A stretch of 64,000 bases of DNA from Emcibacter sp. SYSU 3D8 (GCF_039655875.1 NZ_JBBYXK010000003.1:496001-560000); one strand, 5' to 3'; counted from the stretch's first letter, positions 46,187 to 55,544 are shown. Notes: generated by a model from the sequence alone, not told the origin. Program-made: numbers and translations.

Positions 46187-47056
46187 ATGAAGTTCGGGGT
46201 CAGCATATTCGTGACGCATTTCAGCGCGGGACCCGCCGAGATCGCGGCCGAGGCGGAGCGCCTTGGATTCGAGTCCCTGTTCGTGTCCGAGCACTCGCAT
46301 ATTCCGGTCGACACCAAGTTCCCGCTCAGTGACGACGTGCCGATGGCCTATCGGAGCATGCTGGATCCGTTCGTGGCGCTTGGCGCGGCGGCGGCCGTGA
46401 CCCGCAGGATCAAGCTGGGAACGGCGATCTGCATCGTGCCGCAACATGACCCGATCCATTGCGCCAAGGCGATCTCGACCCTGGATCAGATCTCAGGCGG
46501 GCGCGTGGTATTCGGCGTCGGCGCCGGGTGGAATCCGCCCGAAATGGAGAATCACGGCGTCGCCTTCGCCACGCGGTTCAAGATCATGCGTGAGCGCGTC
46601 GAGGCGATGAAGCGGCTGTGGACCGAGGAGGAAGCCGAATATCACGGCGAACTCGTCAATATCAGCCGGTCCTGGCAATGGCCCAAGCCGGTGCAGACGC
46701 CGCATCCGCCGATCCTGGTGGCCGGCGCCGGCGCGGGCATCATCAAGCGCGTGGTCGGCTATGGCGATGGCTGGATGCCGGTCGTCGCGGCGCAGTGGCA
46801 CGAATCGATGAGAAACAAGATGACTCCGCTGCACGAGCTGCCGGACATGATCGCCCAGCAGCGGCAGCTGGAGGCCGAGGCGGGACGCGGCCGGACGACC
46901 ATCACCGCCCTCGGCCTGCCGCCCGAGCCCCAATATATCGACCGGCTGTCTGAACTCGGCGTCGAGCGCATGGTGTTCGGACTGCCCAATGACGGGCGGG
47001 ATCAGGCCTTCGCCCAGTTGCAGGCCTATGCGGATGCCGTGGCGGCCTATGCCTGA
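46187..47056 (+). CDS. LLM-class F420-type oxidoreductase
   Basis: The 289-residue protein matches the TIGR03619-like F420-dependent branch: MKFGVSIFVTHFSAGPAEIA, LGFESLFVSEHSHIPV, RRIKLGTAICIVPQHDPIHC, FGVGAGWNPPEMENHG. GAGGAGACACGC precedes the ATG. Cofactor assignment rests on family resemblance. It is followed by a Ddn-type protein, another family first known as F420-dependent. Substrate unknown. Confidence 0.88.
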   Translation: MKFGVSIFVTHFSAGPAEIAAEAERLGFESLFVSEHSHIPVDTKFPLSDDVPMAYRSMLDPFVALGAAAAVTRRIKLGTAICIVPQHDPIHCAKAISTLDQISGGRVVFGVGAGWNPPEMENHGVAFATRFKIMRERVEAMKRLWTEEEAEYHGELVNISRSWQWPKPVQTPHPPILVAGAGAGIIKRVVGYGDGWMPVVAAQWHESMRNKMTPLHELPDMIAQQRQLEAEAGRGRTTITALGLPPEPQYIDRLSELGVERMVFGLPNDGRDQAFAQLQAYADAVAAYA

Positions 47057-47148
47057 TGCGGGCGGCGGCGGGGTGCTGGTGATTCGAGGCGCATGACGAA
47101 GGCGCTGGAGCGCCAGGCGCGACTGGTTCAACAAGCGGGAAGATTGCC

Positions 47149-47595
47149 ATGAGCGAAGCGAAAGTGCCGGATGGCGTGCTTGACTGGGTAAAGGATCATG
47201 TCCGCCGCTATCTGGCGACGGATGGCGCGGACGGCCACATGTTCGCGGCGGGCAAGATGCCCCCGGTGCCAACCCTGCTGCTGACCACCACCGGCCGGAA
47301 AAGCGGCGATAAATTCATCATGCCGCTGATCTATGGCAGGAGCGGCGACGACTATGTGGTGATTGCCTCCAAGGGCGGCGCGCCAGCCCATCCCGGATGG
47401 TTCCTCAATCTGGAAGCCGATCCGGCGGTGAATGTTCAGGTGCTGGCGGACAAATTCCCGGCCCGGGCGCGGATCGCAACCGGTGCCGAGCGCGGCAAAT
47501 TGTGGCGCGAGATGGCGGCGCTGTTCCCGCCCTATGACGACTACCAGCAGAAGGCTGGCCGCGAGATTCCGGTTGTCGTGCTGGAGCGTGCGTGA
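47149..47595 (+). CDS. deazaflavin-dependent nitroreductase (Ddn/DUF385) family protein
   Basis: The 148-residue split-beta-barrel protein has the typical core LLLTTTGRKSGDKFIMPLIY, VIASKGGAPAHPGWFLNLEA (the K-G-G-A-P-x-HPxW signature) and WREMAALFPPYDDYQ. In actinobacteria such proteins reduce nitroimidazoles or quinones with F420H2; in Proteobacteria the cofactor may differ. It lies 92 bp after the F420-type LLM gene. It is the last host-like gene before base and codon use change. Confidence 0.88.
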   Translation: MSEAKVPDGVLDWVKDHVRRYLATDGADGHMFAAGKMPPVPTLLLTTTGRKSGDKFIMPLIYGRSGDDYVVIASKGGAPAHPGWFLNLEADPAVNVQVLADKFPARARIATGAERGKLWREMAALFPPYDDYQQKAGREIPVVVLERA

Positions 47596-47648
47596 GTCGG
47601 AGGCCGGGCAGTGGTGCGGATGTCGGACCCACATGAGAGGCAATTAGC
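47596..47648. other. probable left edge of the island
   Basis: Codon use and gene content change here. The tandem 9-bp repeat TGGCCCCCA (47688-47696 and 47700-47708) lies just inside. No tRNA gene or integrase is seen at the edge, so the attachment site is not proven. Confidence 0.35.
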
Positions 47649-47885
47649 CTAGCGTGTCCGGCAATCCTGCTGCCGCGCCCACGACAGTGGCCCCCAATAT
47701 GGCCCCCACGGCTCAGCGGTGCCCACGCAACAAGCAGTGAGCCGGTGCCTGATGCGGTCGAATATGCTCTGCGTCAGCCCTCGGCGCGGCGTGATCTTGA
47801 TCGGCGCGGGAGGTAGCTTCGTCGGGTCGCGAGGCCACCCGCTGTGTATAGTCGGTCGCGACTCTATCTCGGGCTTTTTCTTCAT
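47649..47885 (-). CDS. small hypothetical protein at island edge
   Basis: A 78-residue basic product (start MKKKPEIESRP, later TPRRGLTQSIFDRIRHRLTA, end QQDCRTR). Its ATG overlaps the stop of the next upstream gene by 4 bp, which is the main evidence. No family recognised. Confidence 0.4.
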   Translation of the reverse strand: MKKKPEIESRPTIHSGWPRDPTKLPPAPIKITPRRGLTQSIFDRIRHRLTACCVGTAEPWGPYWGPLSWARQQDCRTR

Positions 47886-48103
47886 CGTGTGACCGCCCGC
47901 CATGCGGCCCGCGCCCTCGCCAACACTCTCAGCACCGGGCGCCTGGCCGCCGCGATGTAGCCGCGCCGCAGGAACAGCGGGATTGTTTCTGGACGTGGCG
48001 GGTAGTCGCCGCGCTTCTGGAAGCATACAGAGGAGCGAGCAGGGAACGACGGTCCTTGCAACTCCACCTTGGTAGGTTGGTGCAGCCACGCAGGTAGGAT
48101 CAT
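47882..48103 (-). CDS. small hypothetical protein coupled to the previous one
   Basis: A 73-residue, Arg/Pro-rich product (MILPAWLHQPTKVELQGP, later RRGYIAAARRPVLRVLARAR). GAGG lies 8 nt before the ATG. The ATGA overlap with the following gene suggests a two-gene transcript of mobile-element type. No family recognised. Confidence 0.4.
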   Translation of the reverse strand: MILPAWLHQPTKVELQGPSFPARSSVCFQKRGDYPPRPETIPLFLRRGYIAAARRPVLRVLARARAAWRAVTR

Positions 48104-48453
48104 CACGGTCACCTCAGGTATGCTGTTAGCACCTTAACAGTTCGGCAGTAGCGCGTCTGAGAATTGCCAGCCTGCGAACCACCTGCGCACATGAAGCCGG
48201 CCCAACGTCAACGTCTTGTTGCCGAACCGTAACGACCTGGAAGCCTTTCGGAGGGGGTGGGGTGGGGCCACGCGAACGTACTGGGTGGGGGGTGTTTACC
48301 TATCTCGTATAGAACGCGGCCCTTTTGATGGCTATCGGGACAGGGGAATGGTTCGCTCTCTGGATGGGCAGGAAACCGGGTGATTTTGGCACCTCCCGCG
48401 TCCAAAAAAGAAATCTCTATCGGGACAACCGACACAAATGTTATACTATAACA
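48104..48453. other. intergenic stretch
   Basis: About 350 bp without a supported gene between divergent transcripts. It contains a GTTATACTATAAC palindrome ending just before the HTH gene start, which includes a TATACT -10-like hexamer. Confidence 0.4.
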
Positions 48454-49062
48454 ATGACGGGTCGAATTTGCTCCATCTGCCACCACACCGATACGCAAGA
48501 AATTGAGGACGCCCTCATTTCCGGAGTCGTGTTGCGCGCGGTGGCCGAACGGTTCGGCCTATCTAAGTCGGCGGTCGCACGGCATCGCAAGGATTGCCTA
48601 GCGCCTAAGATCGCCGCTGCGCTGCGAGTCGTCTCTCCGTCGCCCAGCCCTCGTGCAGAAGTAGTCCGCGCCAAAGGCATCGTCTCGGGTGAGGTGCTGC
48701 CAACCCAAGATGATCTGCTAAGCCTGTCGGCGCTGCTAGGGCGGCTTGCGAAGTCGCTGGGGCGGCTGGACGCTGAAGCCGACCGTGCTGTGACTGAGGA
48801 CCGTCCCATGGTCCTAGCGGCGCTCAGCGGCCAGCTGCACCGAGGCATCGAGACGACAGCAAAGTTGCAGGGACTTGGGAACGAACGGCCCGAGGCGGTA
48901 GGTGCCCGTACATCCATCATCATCAACATTCCAGAGGCGCGCTCAGTGCCGAGACTGATCAATGGGCAGAGTGAACTTCCTGATTCGCCGACGTATGATG
49001 ATCCGGCCGCCGAACAGCCGAAGGCGCTGATTCTCAGGTTTGGGTCGCCAACACTGGGATAA
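48454..49062 (+). CDS. phage-type HTH protein with N-terminal Cys motif
   Basis: The 202-residue protein begins MTGRICSICHHTDTQEIEDA and continues with a helix-turn-helix (VLRAVAERFGLSKSAVARHR). The CxxC...H start and the later segment GQLHRGIETTAKLQGLGNER resemble small DNA-binding proteins found near phage terminase genes. It may be a leftover of a prophage or an island regulator. Start chosen as the ATG directly before the Cys motif; the ribosome site is poor. It is upstream of, and on the same strand as, the ssp genes. Confidence 0.6.
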   Translation: MTGRICSICHHTDTQEIEDALISGVVLRAVAERFGLSKSAVARHRKDCLAPKIAAALRVVSPSPSPRAEVVRAKGIVSGEVLPTQDDLLSLSALLGRLAKSLGRLDAEADRAVTEDRPMVLAALSGQLHRGIETTAKLQGLGNERPEAVGARTSIIINIPEARSVPRLINGQSELPDSPTYDDPAAEQPKALILRFGSPTLG

Positions 49063-49177
49063 GCCACCTCCTAGCGATGCTAGCTGGCAGACGAGTTCAG
49101 ACCCCAGCTGCCAAAGGCGGATATCGCATCCCGCCAGGTTACCGACCGTGCGCCGGCAGCGACTAGAGGAAAGGCGC

Positions 49178-49207
49178 TTGAAGGGTCGTGTTCTGCGTTC
49201 ACATTAT
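49178..49207 (+). promoter_or_regulatory. candidate promoter of the ssp genes
   Basis: TTGAAG (49178-49183) and CATTAT (49202-49207) with an 18-bp spacer, 28-64 bp before the two possible sspA starts. Confidence 0.35.
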
Positions 49208-49270
49208 GTACTTGTTCTTGGCGGACCTGATAGCATGTGTGGGCAAACGAACTGTTACGGTCATACCTGC

Positions 49271-50443
49271 ATGAATCGCCTAGTTTACCTTGATGGACAC
49301 GCCACCACGCCACTTGCACCGGAAGCCGCCGAAGCGATGGCGCGGCTATGGGCTGAGCAGGCTGGGAACGCCCATTCGCCCCACGCCCGCGGCCAAGCCG
49401 CCGCAGTGGAGATCGAGCGTGCGAGGACGGAGGTTGCTCTCTTGATTGGGGCTGCGCCGTCGGAAGTCGTCTTCACCTCGGGCGCTACCGAAGCCAATAA
49501 CCTCGCGCTACTTGGTGTTGCTGAAGCAGCGCGAGAGACTGGGCAGGGTCGGCGGCGGATCGTAGCCTCCGCGATAGAGCACAGAAGTGTCTTAGCGGTG
49601 CTAGAGGAGCTGGGGGGGCGCGGATTCGAGACCTGTTTGGCACCGGTAACGCGTGATGGGCTCGTGGATCTCTACGCTCTCGAGGAGATTTTGAACGAAG
49701 GGACCCTACTTGTCTCTGTGATGGGCGCTAACAACGAGATGGGGGCTTTGCAGCGTCTAAAGATCGTCGCGAGCGCCGCCCATAAAAAGGGGGCACTCGT
49801 CCATAGTGACCTTGCGCAGCTCGCAGGTAAGCTGCCGGTGGATGTAGCTACTCTCGAACTCGACTATGCTAGTTTGTCGGCACATAAGCTACACGGCCCC
49901 ATGGGCGTAGGTGCCCTTTACGTGTCCGCTCTCGCGTCGCTTCGTCCACGCCCTCTAATGTTTGGAGGCGGCCAAGAGGGAAATCTTCGACCCGGCACCC
50001 TGCCCACCCCGCTAATTGCTGGCTTCGGGGCGGCAGCTAGGCGCGCGCGATTAAGGATGGGTGAGGATGGCGAGCGACAAGCGGCGCTTGCTGAGCGAAT
50101 GCTGATTGAGCTCAAGGCGCGACATGTTCGGTTCATCCAGAACGTGGCTAGTGCAGCACGTTTGCCTGGAAGTTTAAGTCTCCAGTTTCCGGGTATAGAC
50201 GCCGATGAGCTAGTGGGACGCCTGTCGGATGTGGTATGTTTATCAACCGGTTCTGCTTGCTCGGCTGGCCATATGGCTAGTTCTTATGTGCTTAAGGCCA
50301 TGAATTTGACTGAGGCGGAATCCTCCTCGACTTTACGTATGTATTTCGACAGGTACGTGTCGGAGGATGACGTGGGCTATGCGGCCGACAAAATCTCAGC
50401 AGCCGTACGAGCAAGCCTTGTCACTGGATCGAGGGTCCAGTAG
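49271..50443 (+). CDS. sspA: cysteine desulfurase of the DNA phosphorothioation locus (SspA-like)
   Basis: The 390-residue PLP enzyme takes sulfur from cysteine and forms a protein persulfide. It has FTSGATEANNLAL, AIEHRSVL (His104), the PLP-lysine Lys206 in SLSAHKLHGPMGVGALY, and the persulfide Cys330 in STGSACSAGHMASSYVL. The start at 49271 (MNRLVYLDGHATTPL) fits the family; an ATG at 49235 has a better ribosome site (GGCGGA) and would add MCGQTNCYGHTC. Its position directly before a DUF4007 gene, an ATPase and a PAPS-reductase-like gene points to SspA of DNA sulfur modification and not to housekeeping IscS. Codon use is less GC-biased than in host genes. Confidence 0.9.
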   Translation: MNRLVYLDGHATTPLAPEAAEAMARLWAEQAGNAHSPHARGQAAAVEIERARTEVALLIGAAPSEVVFTSGATEANNLALLGVAEAARETGQGRRRIVASAIEHRSVLAVLEELGGRGFETCLAPVTRDGLVDLYALEEILNEGTLLVSVMGANNEMGALQRLKIVASAAHKKGALVHSDLAQLAGKLPVDVATLELDYASLSAHKLHGPMGVGALYVSALASLRPRPLMFGGGQEGNLRPGTLPTPLIAGFGAAARRARLRMGEDGERQAALAERMLIELKARHVRFIQNVASAARLPGSLSLQFPGIDADELVGRLSDVVCLSTGSACSAGHMASSYVLKAMNLTEAESSSTLRMYFDRYVSEDDVGYAADKISAAVRASLVTGSRVQ

Positions 50444-50452
50444 CATAGTGTC

Positions 50453-51376
50453 ATGAGGTCGATTCTTGCTGATACTAGCGTGCGGCTGCAGTTCGCCGGC
50501 CATGAAACCTTCCCTTTGAGGCTGCTTTGGCTGCGCAAAGCCTATGACGCAGTTGCAGCGGGATCCATTGGCCGTGGAACATTTCAGGAACAAGATGCCA
50601 TTGCCCGGTTTGGCGTCGGACGAAACATGGCAATCTCGATCCGGCACTGGGCATTGGCCGCGGGGGTTCTGCGTGACGAGGGTGGCTTGCTCTCGCCGAC
50701 GCCTTGGGCGAGACGAGTTTTCGACCTTGGAGAGGGTTTTGATCCCTATCTCGAAGAACCGGCGACGCTTTGGCTGGTGCATGCATCGATTGCTGGAAAG
50801 CCGGAGCTTGCCACTTGGTTTTACGCGTTCAATGGCCTGAATCAGGCGATGTTCGATCGTAACATGGTGGTCCAAGGTCTGATGGATCTCATTAAGGATC
50901 GTTCTGGCCTGCGGGTATCATTCGACACCTTACGTCGCGATGTCGAAGTATTCGTTCGCAGTTATGTGGCGCGCAGGGATGGCGGCGAAGATGCTGTCGA
51001 GCCGCTGCTCGCGGAGCTGGGGTTGGTGCGAGAGTCGCGTCTCGCGGGTCAATTCGAGTTCGTTCGCGGGCCGAAGCCGACCCTGCCAGACGGCGTCTTT
51101 GCCCTGGCTCTTTGGCAGTTCTGGACCCGCTGGCATGAGACGTCACCTACTATGTCGGTTGAGCAGGTAAGCTATGCGGCTGGATCGCCGGGCAGGATCT
51201 TCAAGCTTGATGAGGAAAGTGTTCTTGAGCGAATGACCCGGCTTGATCAAGTAACTGACGGAGCGTTGGTTTGGACCGACACCGCTGGGCTACGACAAGT
51301 AGCTCGGATCCGGCCGCCGAACGAATCTCACTTGCTAGAGCAGGCATACAACTTGGAGCGGAGAGAGGCAGCATGA
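50453..51376 (+). CDS. sspB: DUF4007 protein, SspB-like DNA nickase
   Basis: The 307-residue protein opens with the DUF4007 signature FAGHETFPLRLLWLRKAYDA (His17). In described Ssp systems the DUF4007 protein SspB nicks one DNA strand to allow sulfur insertion; that role is inferred here from family and gene order. It starts 10 bp after sspA and its stop overlaps the sspC start by 4 bp. A catalytic site cannot be named from sequence alone. Confidence 0.85.
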   Translation: MRSILADTSVRLQFAGHETFPLRLLWLRKAYDAVAAGSIGRGTFQEQDAIARFGVGRNMAISIRHWALAAGVLRDEGGLLSPTPWARRVFDLGEGFDPYLEEPATLWLVHASIAGKPELATWFYAFNGLNQAMFDRNMVVQGLMDLIKDRSGLRVSFDTLRRDVEVFVRSYVARRDGGEDAVEPLLAELGLVRESRLAGQFEFVRGPKPTLPDGVFALALWQFWTRWHETSPTMSVEQVSYAAGSPGRIFKLDEESVLERMTRLDQVTDGALVWTDTAGLRQVARIRPPNESHLLEQAYNLERREAA

Positions 51377-54300
51377 CCCGGCTCATCGAGCTTGTTCAGG
51401 TCGAGCGCCGGTTCGCCCGCTCAGCCCGCTTGGATACTGATCTGCAGGGAGCGCCGCCTCTGGTTGGCTACGTCATGCAGCCCAGTGTAAATCGCGCGCT
51501 AGAGGCCATGACGGATGGCCTGACGGAGGCTGGTCAAGCGGCCTTCACGTGGACGGGACCTTATGGAGGTGGCAAATCCTGTGCCGCCCTTCTGGTAGCG
51601 AGCTTGGTGGCGGGGGAGGCCGAACAGCGGGCTCTTGCCGCGCGACTAGCTGGGCCGGAACTGGTTGAGCGGTTTGCAGCAGCCTTCCCTGAAACCGGCA
51701 AGGGCTGGGCAGTTCTCGCCCTAACTGGCCGACGCGCGGAGCTTCGTAACGAGATTGCCGAGGCAGGTGCCATTACCTTCGGTTGGTCCAAAGACGATAC
51801 CTGCAAGCTCGCGGATGACGATCGTCTGCTGATAGCCAAGCTAGAAAGTGAGGCCTTAGAGCGCGACGGCGTTCTGCTGCTTATCGACGAAATGGGCAAG
51901 TTCTTGGAGTACTCTGTGGCCGAGGGTGGCGACGTCCATTTGCTGCAGGATCTCGCTGAGCGCGCCAGCCGCTCTAAGGGTCGCCTCGTCGTGGTGGGGC
52001 TGCTACATCAGTCGTTCGAGCAGTATGCCAACAAGCTCGGCAAGACGTCCCGGAACGAATGGGCCAAGATTCAGGGCCGTTATCTGAATATCCCGTTCGT
52101 GGCCCAAGCAGATGAAGTGGCTGCGCTTATTGCACGCGCCGTGCAGGTGAAGACACGGCCATCCGCTGCTAAGCCGTTAGCAGTTGCAACCGCCGACGCC
52201 GTCGCAAAGCGGCGTACTGTGGATGCTGAGGCGCTTGCGGGCGTACTTGAGGCATCCTGGCCGCTGCACCCAGTGACAACTCTTCTTCTTGGCCCCGTTT
52301 CGAGGCAGCGGTTTGCGCAAAACGAGCGGAGTGTCTTCGGATTCTTGGCATCGGCCGAGCCGCATGGCTTTCAATCGCACCTAGCCGCGATGGACGTAGA
52401 CGCGGCAGACCCTTGGTTCGGGCCCGACCAGCTTTGGGACTATCTCGTTGCAAATTTCGGCTCGGCCTTGGCGGTGGGGGTAGACGGCACGCAGTTGTCG
52501 CTGGCTATAGAGGCGGTGGAACGGGCCGCTCTGCGAGGAGCCTTGCATGCAAGACTGGCCAAATCTGCGGCGCTAATTGAGTTCTTCCGCAATGGCTCGG
52601 GCCTTGCGGTTACAGATGACATCCTGACGCTCTGTGCCCCCGCGGCAAAAGCCAGCGAGATCGAGGAGGCAATCGCCGAGCTGGTGGAGCGGGCAGTCTT
52701 CATCCGACAGCCACGGCTTGGCGGCTATGCACTCTTCGCCGGCAGTGACTTCGATCTTGATGAGGCGATTACTAACCATCGCGAGCGCCTAGATTCCGAA
52801 ACTCTTGCTGATCTACCTGCGCGCTTGCAGATTGGCCCCATTGCTGCCAAGCGGCACTATATGGAGACTGGCGCACTCCGGACCTTCGACGTGGTGCTGC
52901 AGTTAGGCGAGGAGGTGTCCGTCGATTTGGCTGGATGGGCGCAGTCCTGCGCTGAGCGATTGGCCCGAGGAAAGCGGAAGGCAAGTGGGATATTGGTACT
53001 GCTGCTGCCGGATGGCGCTTCTTTCAAGGTCGAGCCGGAGAAGGCTGCCAAGGAGCTCTCCACCGCGTTGGCAGCACGGGGCCTGATAGCAGCGGTAGGT
53101 GCCGCTAAGTCAGTCTACATGCTGCGCGATCATGGGGCAGACCTCTATGCCATTGATCGCCTAGAGGTTGCACATCCTCAGCTTGAGGGTGACCGTATTG
53201 CGCGTCGTGAGCTGGCCGCGCGCCGCAGTCAGGTTTTGGAGGCCGTCCGGCGGGAGTTGTTGTCCACCTTCGCTAGTGCCAGCTGGTACAGCTGCGGCGC
53301 CAAGCTGCAGGGGTTAGACGGCAGCCCCCTCTCGATGATCGCGTCGATGGTCGCCCGGACAACTTTCGATCAGGCACCCATTGTGCACAGCGAGCTACTC
53401 TATCGCGATAAACCCTCAACCAACGCCATGGCCGCTCTACGGGCGCTCGCCTACGCCATGGTAAGCAAAGGGAGTGAGCCTGATCTTGGCATGATAGGCT
53501 ACCCGCCGGAGCGCGGTCTCTATCTTACTATTCTGCGCCCACTCGGCTTGCATCGGCCAGATGCCGACGGTGTCTGGCGGTTCAGCAACCCGGAAGACGC
53601 GGCTCTTGGCGCGTCGCTCCAATCGGCATGGGAAGTGGCTTTGGCGGCCACGTCCCTCCAACTCGACGAGCTTTATAGGATCTGGGGCAGGCCGCCCTTT
53701 GGCGTGAAACGGGGTGTGATGCCAATTCTGGCGCTCGCCTATCTGCTTGCGCACCGCGCCTCGGTCGCAGTCTATTTGGAAGGAATCTTCCAACCGCAGT
53801 TAGACGAGGTCTTCGTAGATCGCCTACTCCAGGATCCATCGCATATCGAGTTCCGGCGCATCCGGCGTTCGGGCCAGGACTCGGCTTTTATCAACGCGCT
53901 GGCGCACCTGCTCAGCCTCGAGGGTGAAACCCTGGAAGCTGAGGCGCTGCCTGTTGCCGCCCGTCTATATCAACGATTCCGGGCTTTGCCACAGTGGGCG
54001 CAGCGTACGCAGCAGCTCACTGAGCGAGCGCGGCGCATCCGCGACGTCGTGGTAAAGGCCTCAGATCCGGAGGCCCTTCTCTTCACTGATTTAATGGACG
54101 TCTTGAAGGAGGAAACGGATCTCGCCGTGGCGGTCACCGGCGCACTTGAAGAGTGTGAAGCTGCCTTCCCGCGTATGCTGAGCGAGCTCAAGGAAGGATT
54201 AGCTGAGCAGCTTGGTGTCGCGCCAGGAACTTTTGAAGGGCTTGGACCACGGACAGTCATGGTGACAGGCGTAACCGGGGACTTGCGCTTTGACGCATTC

Positions 54301-54708
54301 GCCATGAGGGCCGGCACATTGGAGGCAGCAGACGGGGATATCGAAGGTCTGGCGAGCCTCTTGGTACATAAGCCCCCGCGTTCTTGGACGGATCGTGAGC
54401 AGCAGCAAGCCCTTTTCGAGCTCTCCAAGCTCACACGCCGCTTCCGTGAGGCTGAGGCGTTGGCTGCGATTAAGGGCCGAGACCCCACTGCACAAGCCAT
54501 CTCGCTGGTCGTTGGGCTCGACCCTAGAAGTCAACCTCTCTTCCACACTTTTGAGGTAACCGAGCAGGAGCGGCAGCAGGCGGAGCGCTTGGCCGATACC
54601 CTGTTGTACGCGATGCGGGGTGAAATGGCGGCCCCCACTCACGTCGAACTCGCGGCCATCGCCCAGGTGATCGAGCGCCTGAGCGCCCAATTGAGCGAGG
54701 CCGCCTGA
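51373..54708 (+). CDS. sspC: large P-loop ATPase, SspC-like
   Basis: The 1111-residue protein has Walker A GPYGGGKS (62-69) and Walker B VLLLIDEMGKFLEY (DE at 172-173) in an N-terminal AAA-like domain, and a long C-terminal part of unknown fold. This is the ATPase slot of the sspBCD cassette. Size and motifs also recall BREX BrxC/PglY, but no pglZ, brxL or methylase is near. The start ATG is set by the 4-bp overlap with sspB; the end overlaps sspD by one base (TGATG). It probably supplies ATP-driven remodelling for modification. Confidence 0.82.
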   Translation: MTRLIELVQVERRFARSARLDTDLQGAPPLVGYVMQPSVNRALEAMTDGLTEAGQAAFTWTGPYGGGKSCAALLVASLVAGEAEQRALAARLAGPELVERFAAAFPETGKGWAVLALTGRRAELRNEIAEAGAITFGWSKDDTCKLADDDRLLIAKLESEALERDGVLLLIDEMGKFLEYSVAEGGDVHLLQDLAERASRSKGRLVVVGLLHQSFEQYANKLGKTSRNEWAKIQGRYLNIPFVAQADEVAALIARAVQVKTRPSAAKPLAVATADAVAKRRTVDAEALAGVLEASWPLHPVTTLLLGPVSRQRFAQNERSVFGFLASAEPHGFQSHLAAMDVDAADPWFGPDQLWDYLVANFGSALAVGVDGTQLSLAIEAVERAALRGALHARLAKSAALIEFFRNGSGLAVTDDILTLCAPAAKASEIEEAIAELVERAVFIRQPRLGGYALFAGSDFDLDEAITNHRERLDSETLADLPARLQIGPIAAKRHYMETGALRTFDVVLQLGEEVSVDLAGWAQSCAERLARGKRKASGILVLLLPDGASFKVEPEKAAKELSTALAARGLIAAVGAAKSVYMLRDHGADLYAIDRLEVAHPQLEGDRIARRELAARRSQVLEAVRRELLSTFASASWYSCGAKLQGLDGSPLSMIASMVARTTFDQAPIVHSELLYRDKPSTNAMAALRALAYAMVSKGSEPDLGMIGYPPERGLYLTILRPLGLHRPDADGVWRFSNPEDAALGASLQSAWEVALAATSLQLDELYRIWGRPPFGVKRGVMPILALAYLLAHRASVAVYLEGIFQPQLDEVFVDRLLQDPSHIEFRRIRRSGQDSAFINALAHLLSLEGETLEAEALPVAARLYQRFRALPQWAQRTQQLTERARRIRDVVVKASDPEALLFTDLMDVLKEETDLAVAVTGALEECEAAFPRMLSELKEGLAEQLGVAPGTFEGLGPRTVMVTGVTGDLRFDAFAMRAGTLEAADGDIEGLASLLVHKPPRSWTDREQQQALFELSKLTRRFREAEALAAIKGRDPTAQAISLVVGLDPRSQPLFHTFEVTEQERQQAERLADTLLYAMRGEMAAPTHVELAAIAQVIERLSAQLSEAA

Positions 54709-55544
54709 TGAGCGAAAGGCACATTTTGGGGGTTTCCGGTGGGCGCGATAGTGCAGCCCTCGCTGTATACATGCGTGAGACTGCCCCAGAGCTCGATCTC
54801 GAGTATTTTTTCACCGACACGGGCAAGGAGCTTGAGGAGGTCTACCAGTTCTTAGATCGGCTTGAGGGCTTTTTAGGCAAGCCCATCACGCGGCTTAATC
54901 CCGACCGCGACTTTGAGTTCTGGCTTCGAGAGTACAATAATTTCCTGCCGTCGCCGCGGACTCGCTGGTGCACGCGACAGCTTAAGCTTAGGCCGCTTGA
55001 ACAATGGCTAAAGGAGGACCTCGACGCAGGCGTCACAATACATTCGTACGTTGCCATTCGGGCAGATGAGCCCAATCGCGAGGGTTACAAAGCCACCCAC
55101 GATAACATGCAGGTCCACTTGCCGCTGCGTGAAGCCGGAATCGACCGAAGAGGGGTTATTGACATACTTGAAGGTGCGGGAGTGGGCGAGCCGGAATACT
55201 ACAGGTGGCGTTCCCGATCGGGCTGCACCTTCTGCTTCTTCCAACAGAAGATCGAATGGGTACGCCTGAGCCGGGAGCACCCCGCGGCCTTTGTAGAAGC
55301 CAAAGATTACGAGAAGACGGCCCTCAGCCACGGCTCTCCCTTCACGTGGAGCCAGGGGGAAAGCCTCGAGGAACTCGCGCAGCCGGAGCGAATTGCCGAA
55401 ATCGAGCGGGAGTTCGAGACTCGTCGAAAGCGGCAAGCCGCCAAGCGGCCGCTCAATCCGCTCGCCGGCGACACGCCGCCCACGATTGACGATTTGTATG
55501 GAATCGACGAGGCTGCGGCTGGCTGCGTGGTCTGCCACAAGTAG
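54708..55544 (+). CDS. sspD: PAPS-reductase-like sulfurtransferase, SspD/DndC-like
   Basis: The 278-residue protein has a PP-loop SGGRDSA (10-16), which activates by adenylation, and five Cys placed as in Fe-S sulfurtransferases: Cys88 (RTRWCTRQL), Cys173/176 (SGCTFCFFQQK) and Cys273/276 (GCVVCHK). In DndC and SspD this enzyme hands sulfur from the desulfurase to the DNA backbone. It is the fourth gene of the coupled set. A true PAPS reductase for sulfate assimilation is less likely because of the neighbours and the Cys pattern. Confidence 0.88.
   Translation: MSERHILGVSGGRDSAALAVYMRETAPELDLEYFFTDTGKELEEVYQFLDRLEGFLGKPITRLNPDRDFEFWLREYNNFLPSPRTRWCTRQLKLRPLEQWLKEDLDAGVTIHSYVAIRADEPNREGYKATHDNMQVHLPLREAGIDRRGVIDILEGAGVGEPEYYRWRSRSGCTFCFFQQKIEWVRLSREHPAAFVEAKDYEKTALSHGSPFTWSQGESLEELAQPERIAEIEREFETRRKRQAAKRPLNPLAGDTPPTIDDLYGIDEAAAGCVVCHK

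Noticed and set aside
47596-48453. tRNA gene or integrase as island attachment site
   Set aside because: No cloverleaf, TTCGA-type T-loop or tyrosine-recombinase motifs were found in this stretch.
49271-50443. Housekeeping IscS with an isc operon
   Set aside because: No iscU, iscA or iscR nearby; tightly linked to DNA-modification-type genes and with island-like codon use.
51373-54708. BREX locus (ATPase as BrxC, sulfurtransferase as BrxP of type 4)
   Set aside because: No pglZ, brxL or brxA/B genes; cysteine desulfurase plus DUF4007 fits the Ssp gene order better.
54708-55544. CysH (PAPS reductase) of sulfate assimilation
   Set aside because: Cys arrangement and neighbours match DndC/SspD; no cysD, cysN or cysI nearby.
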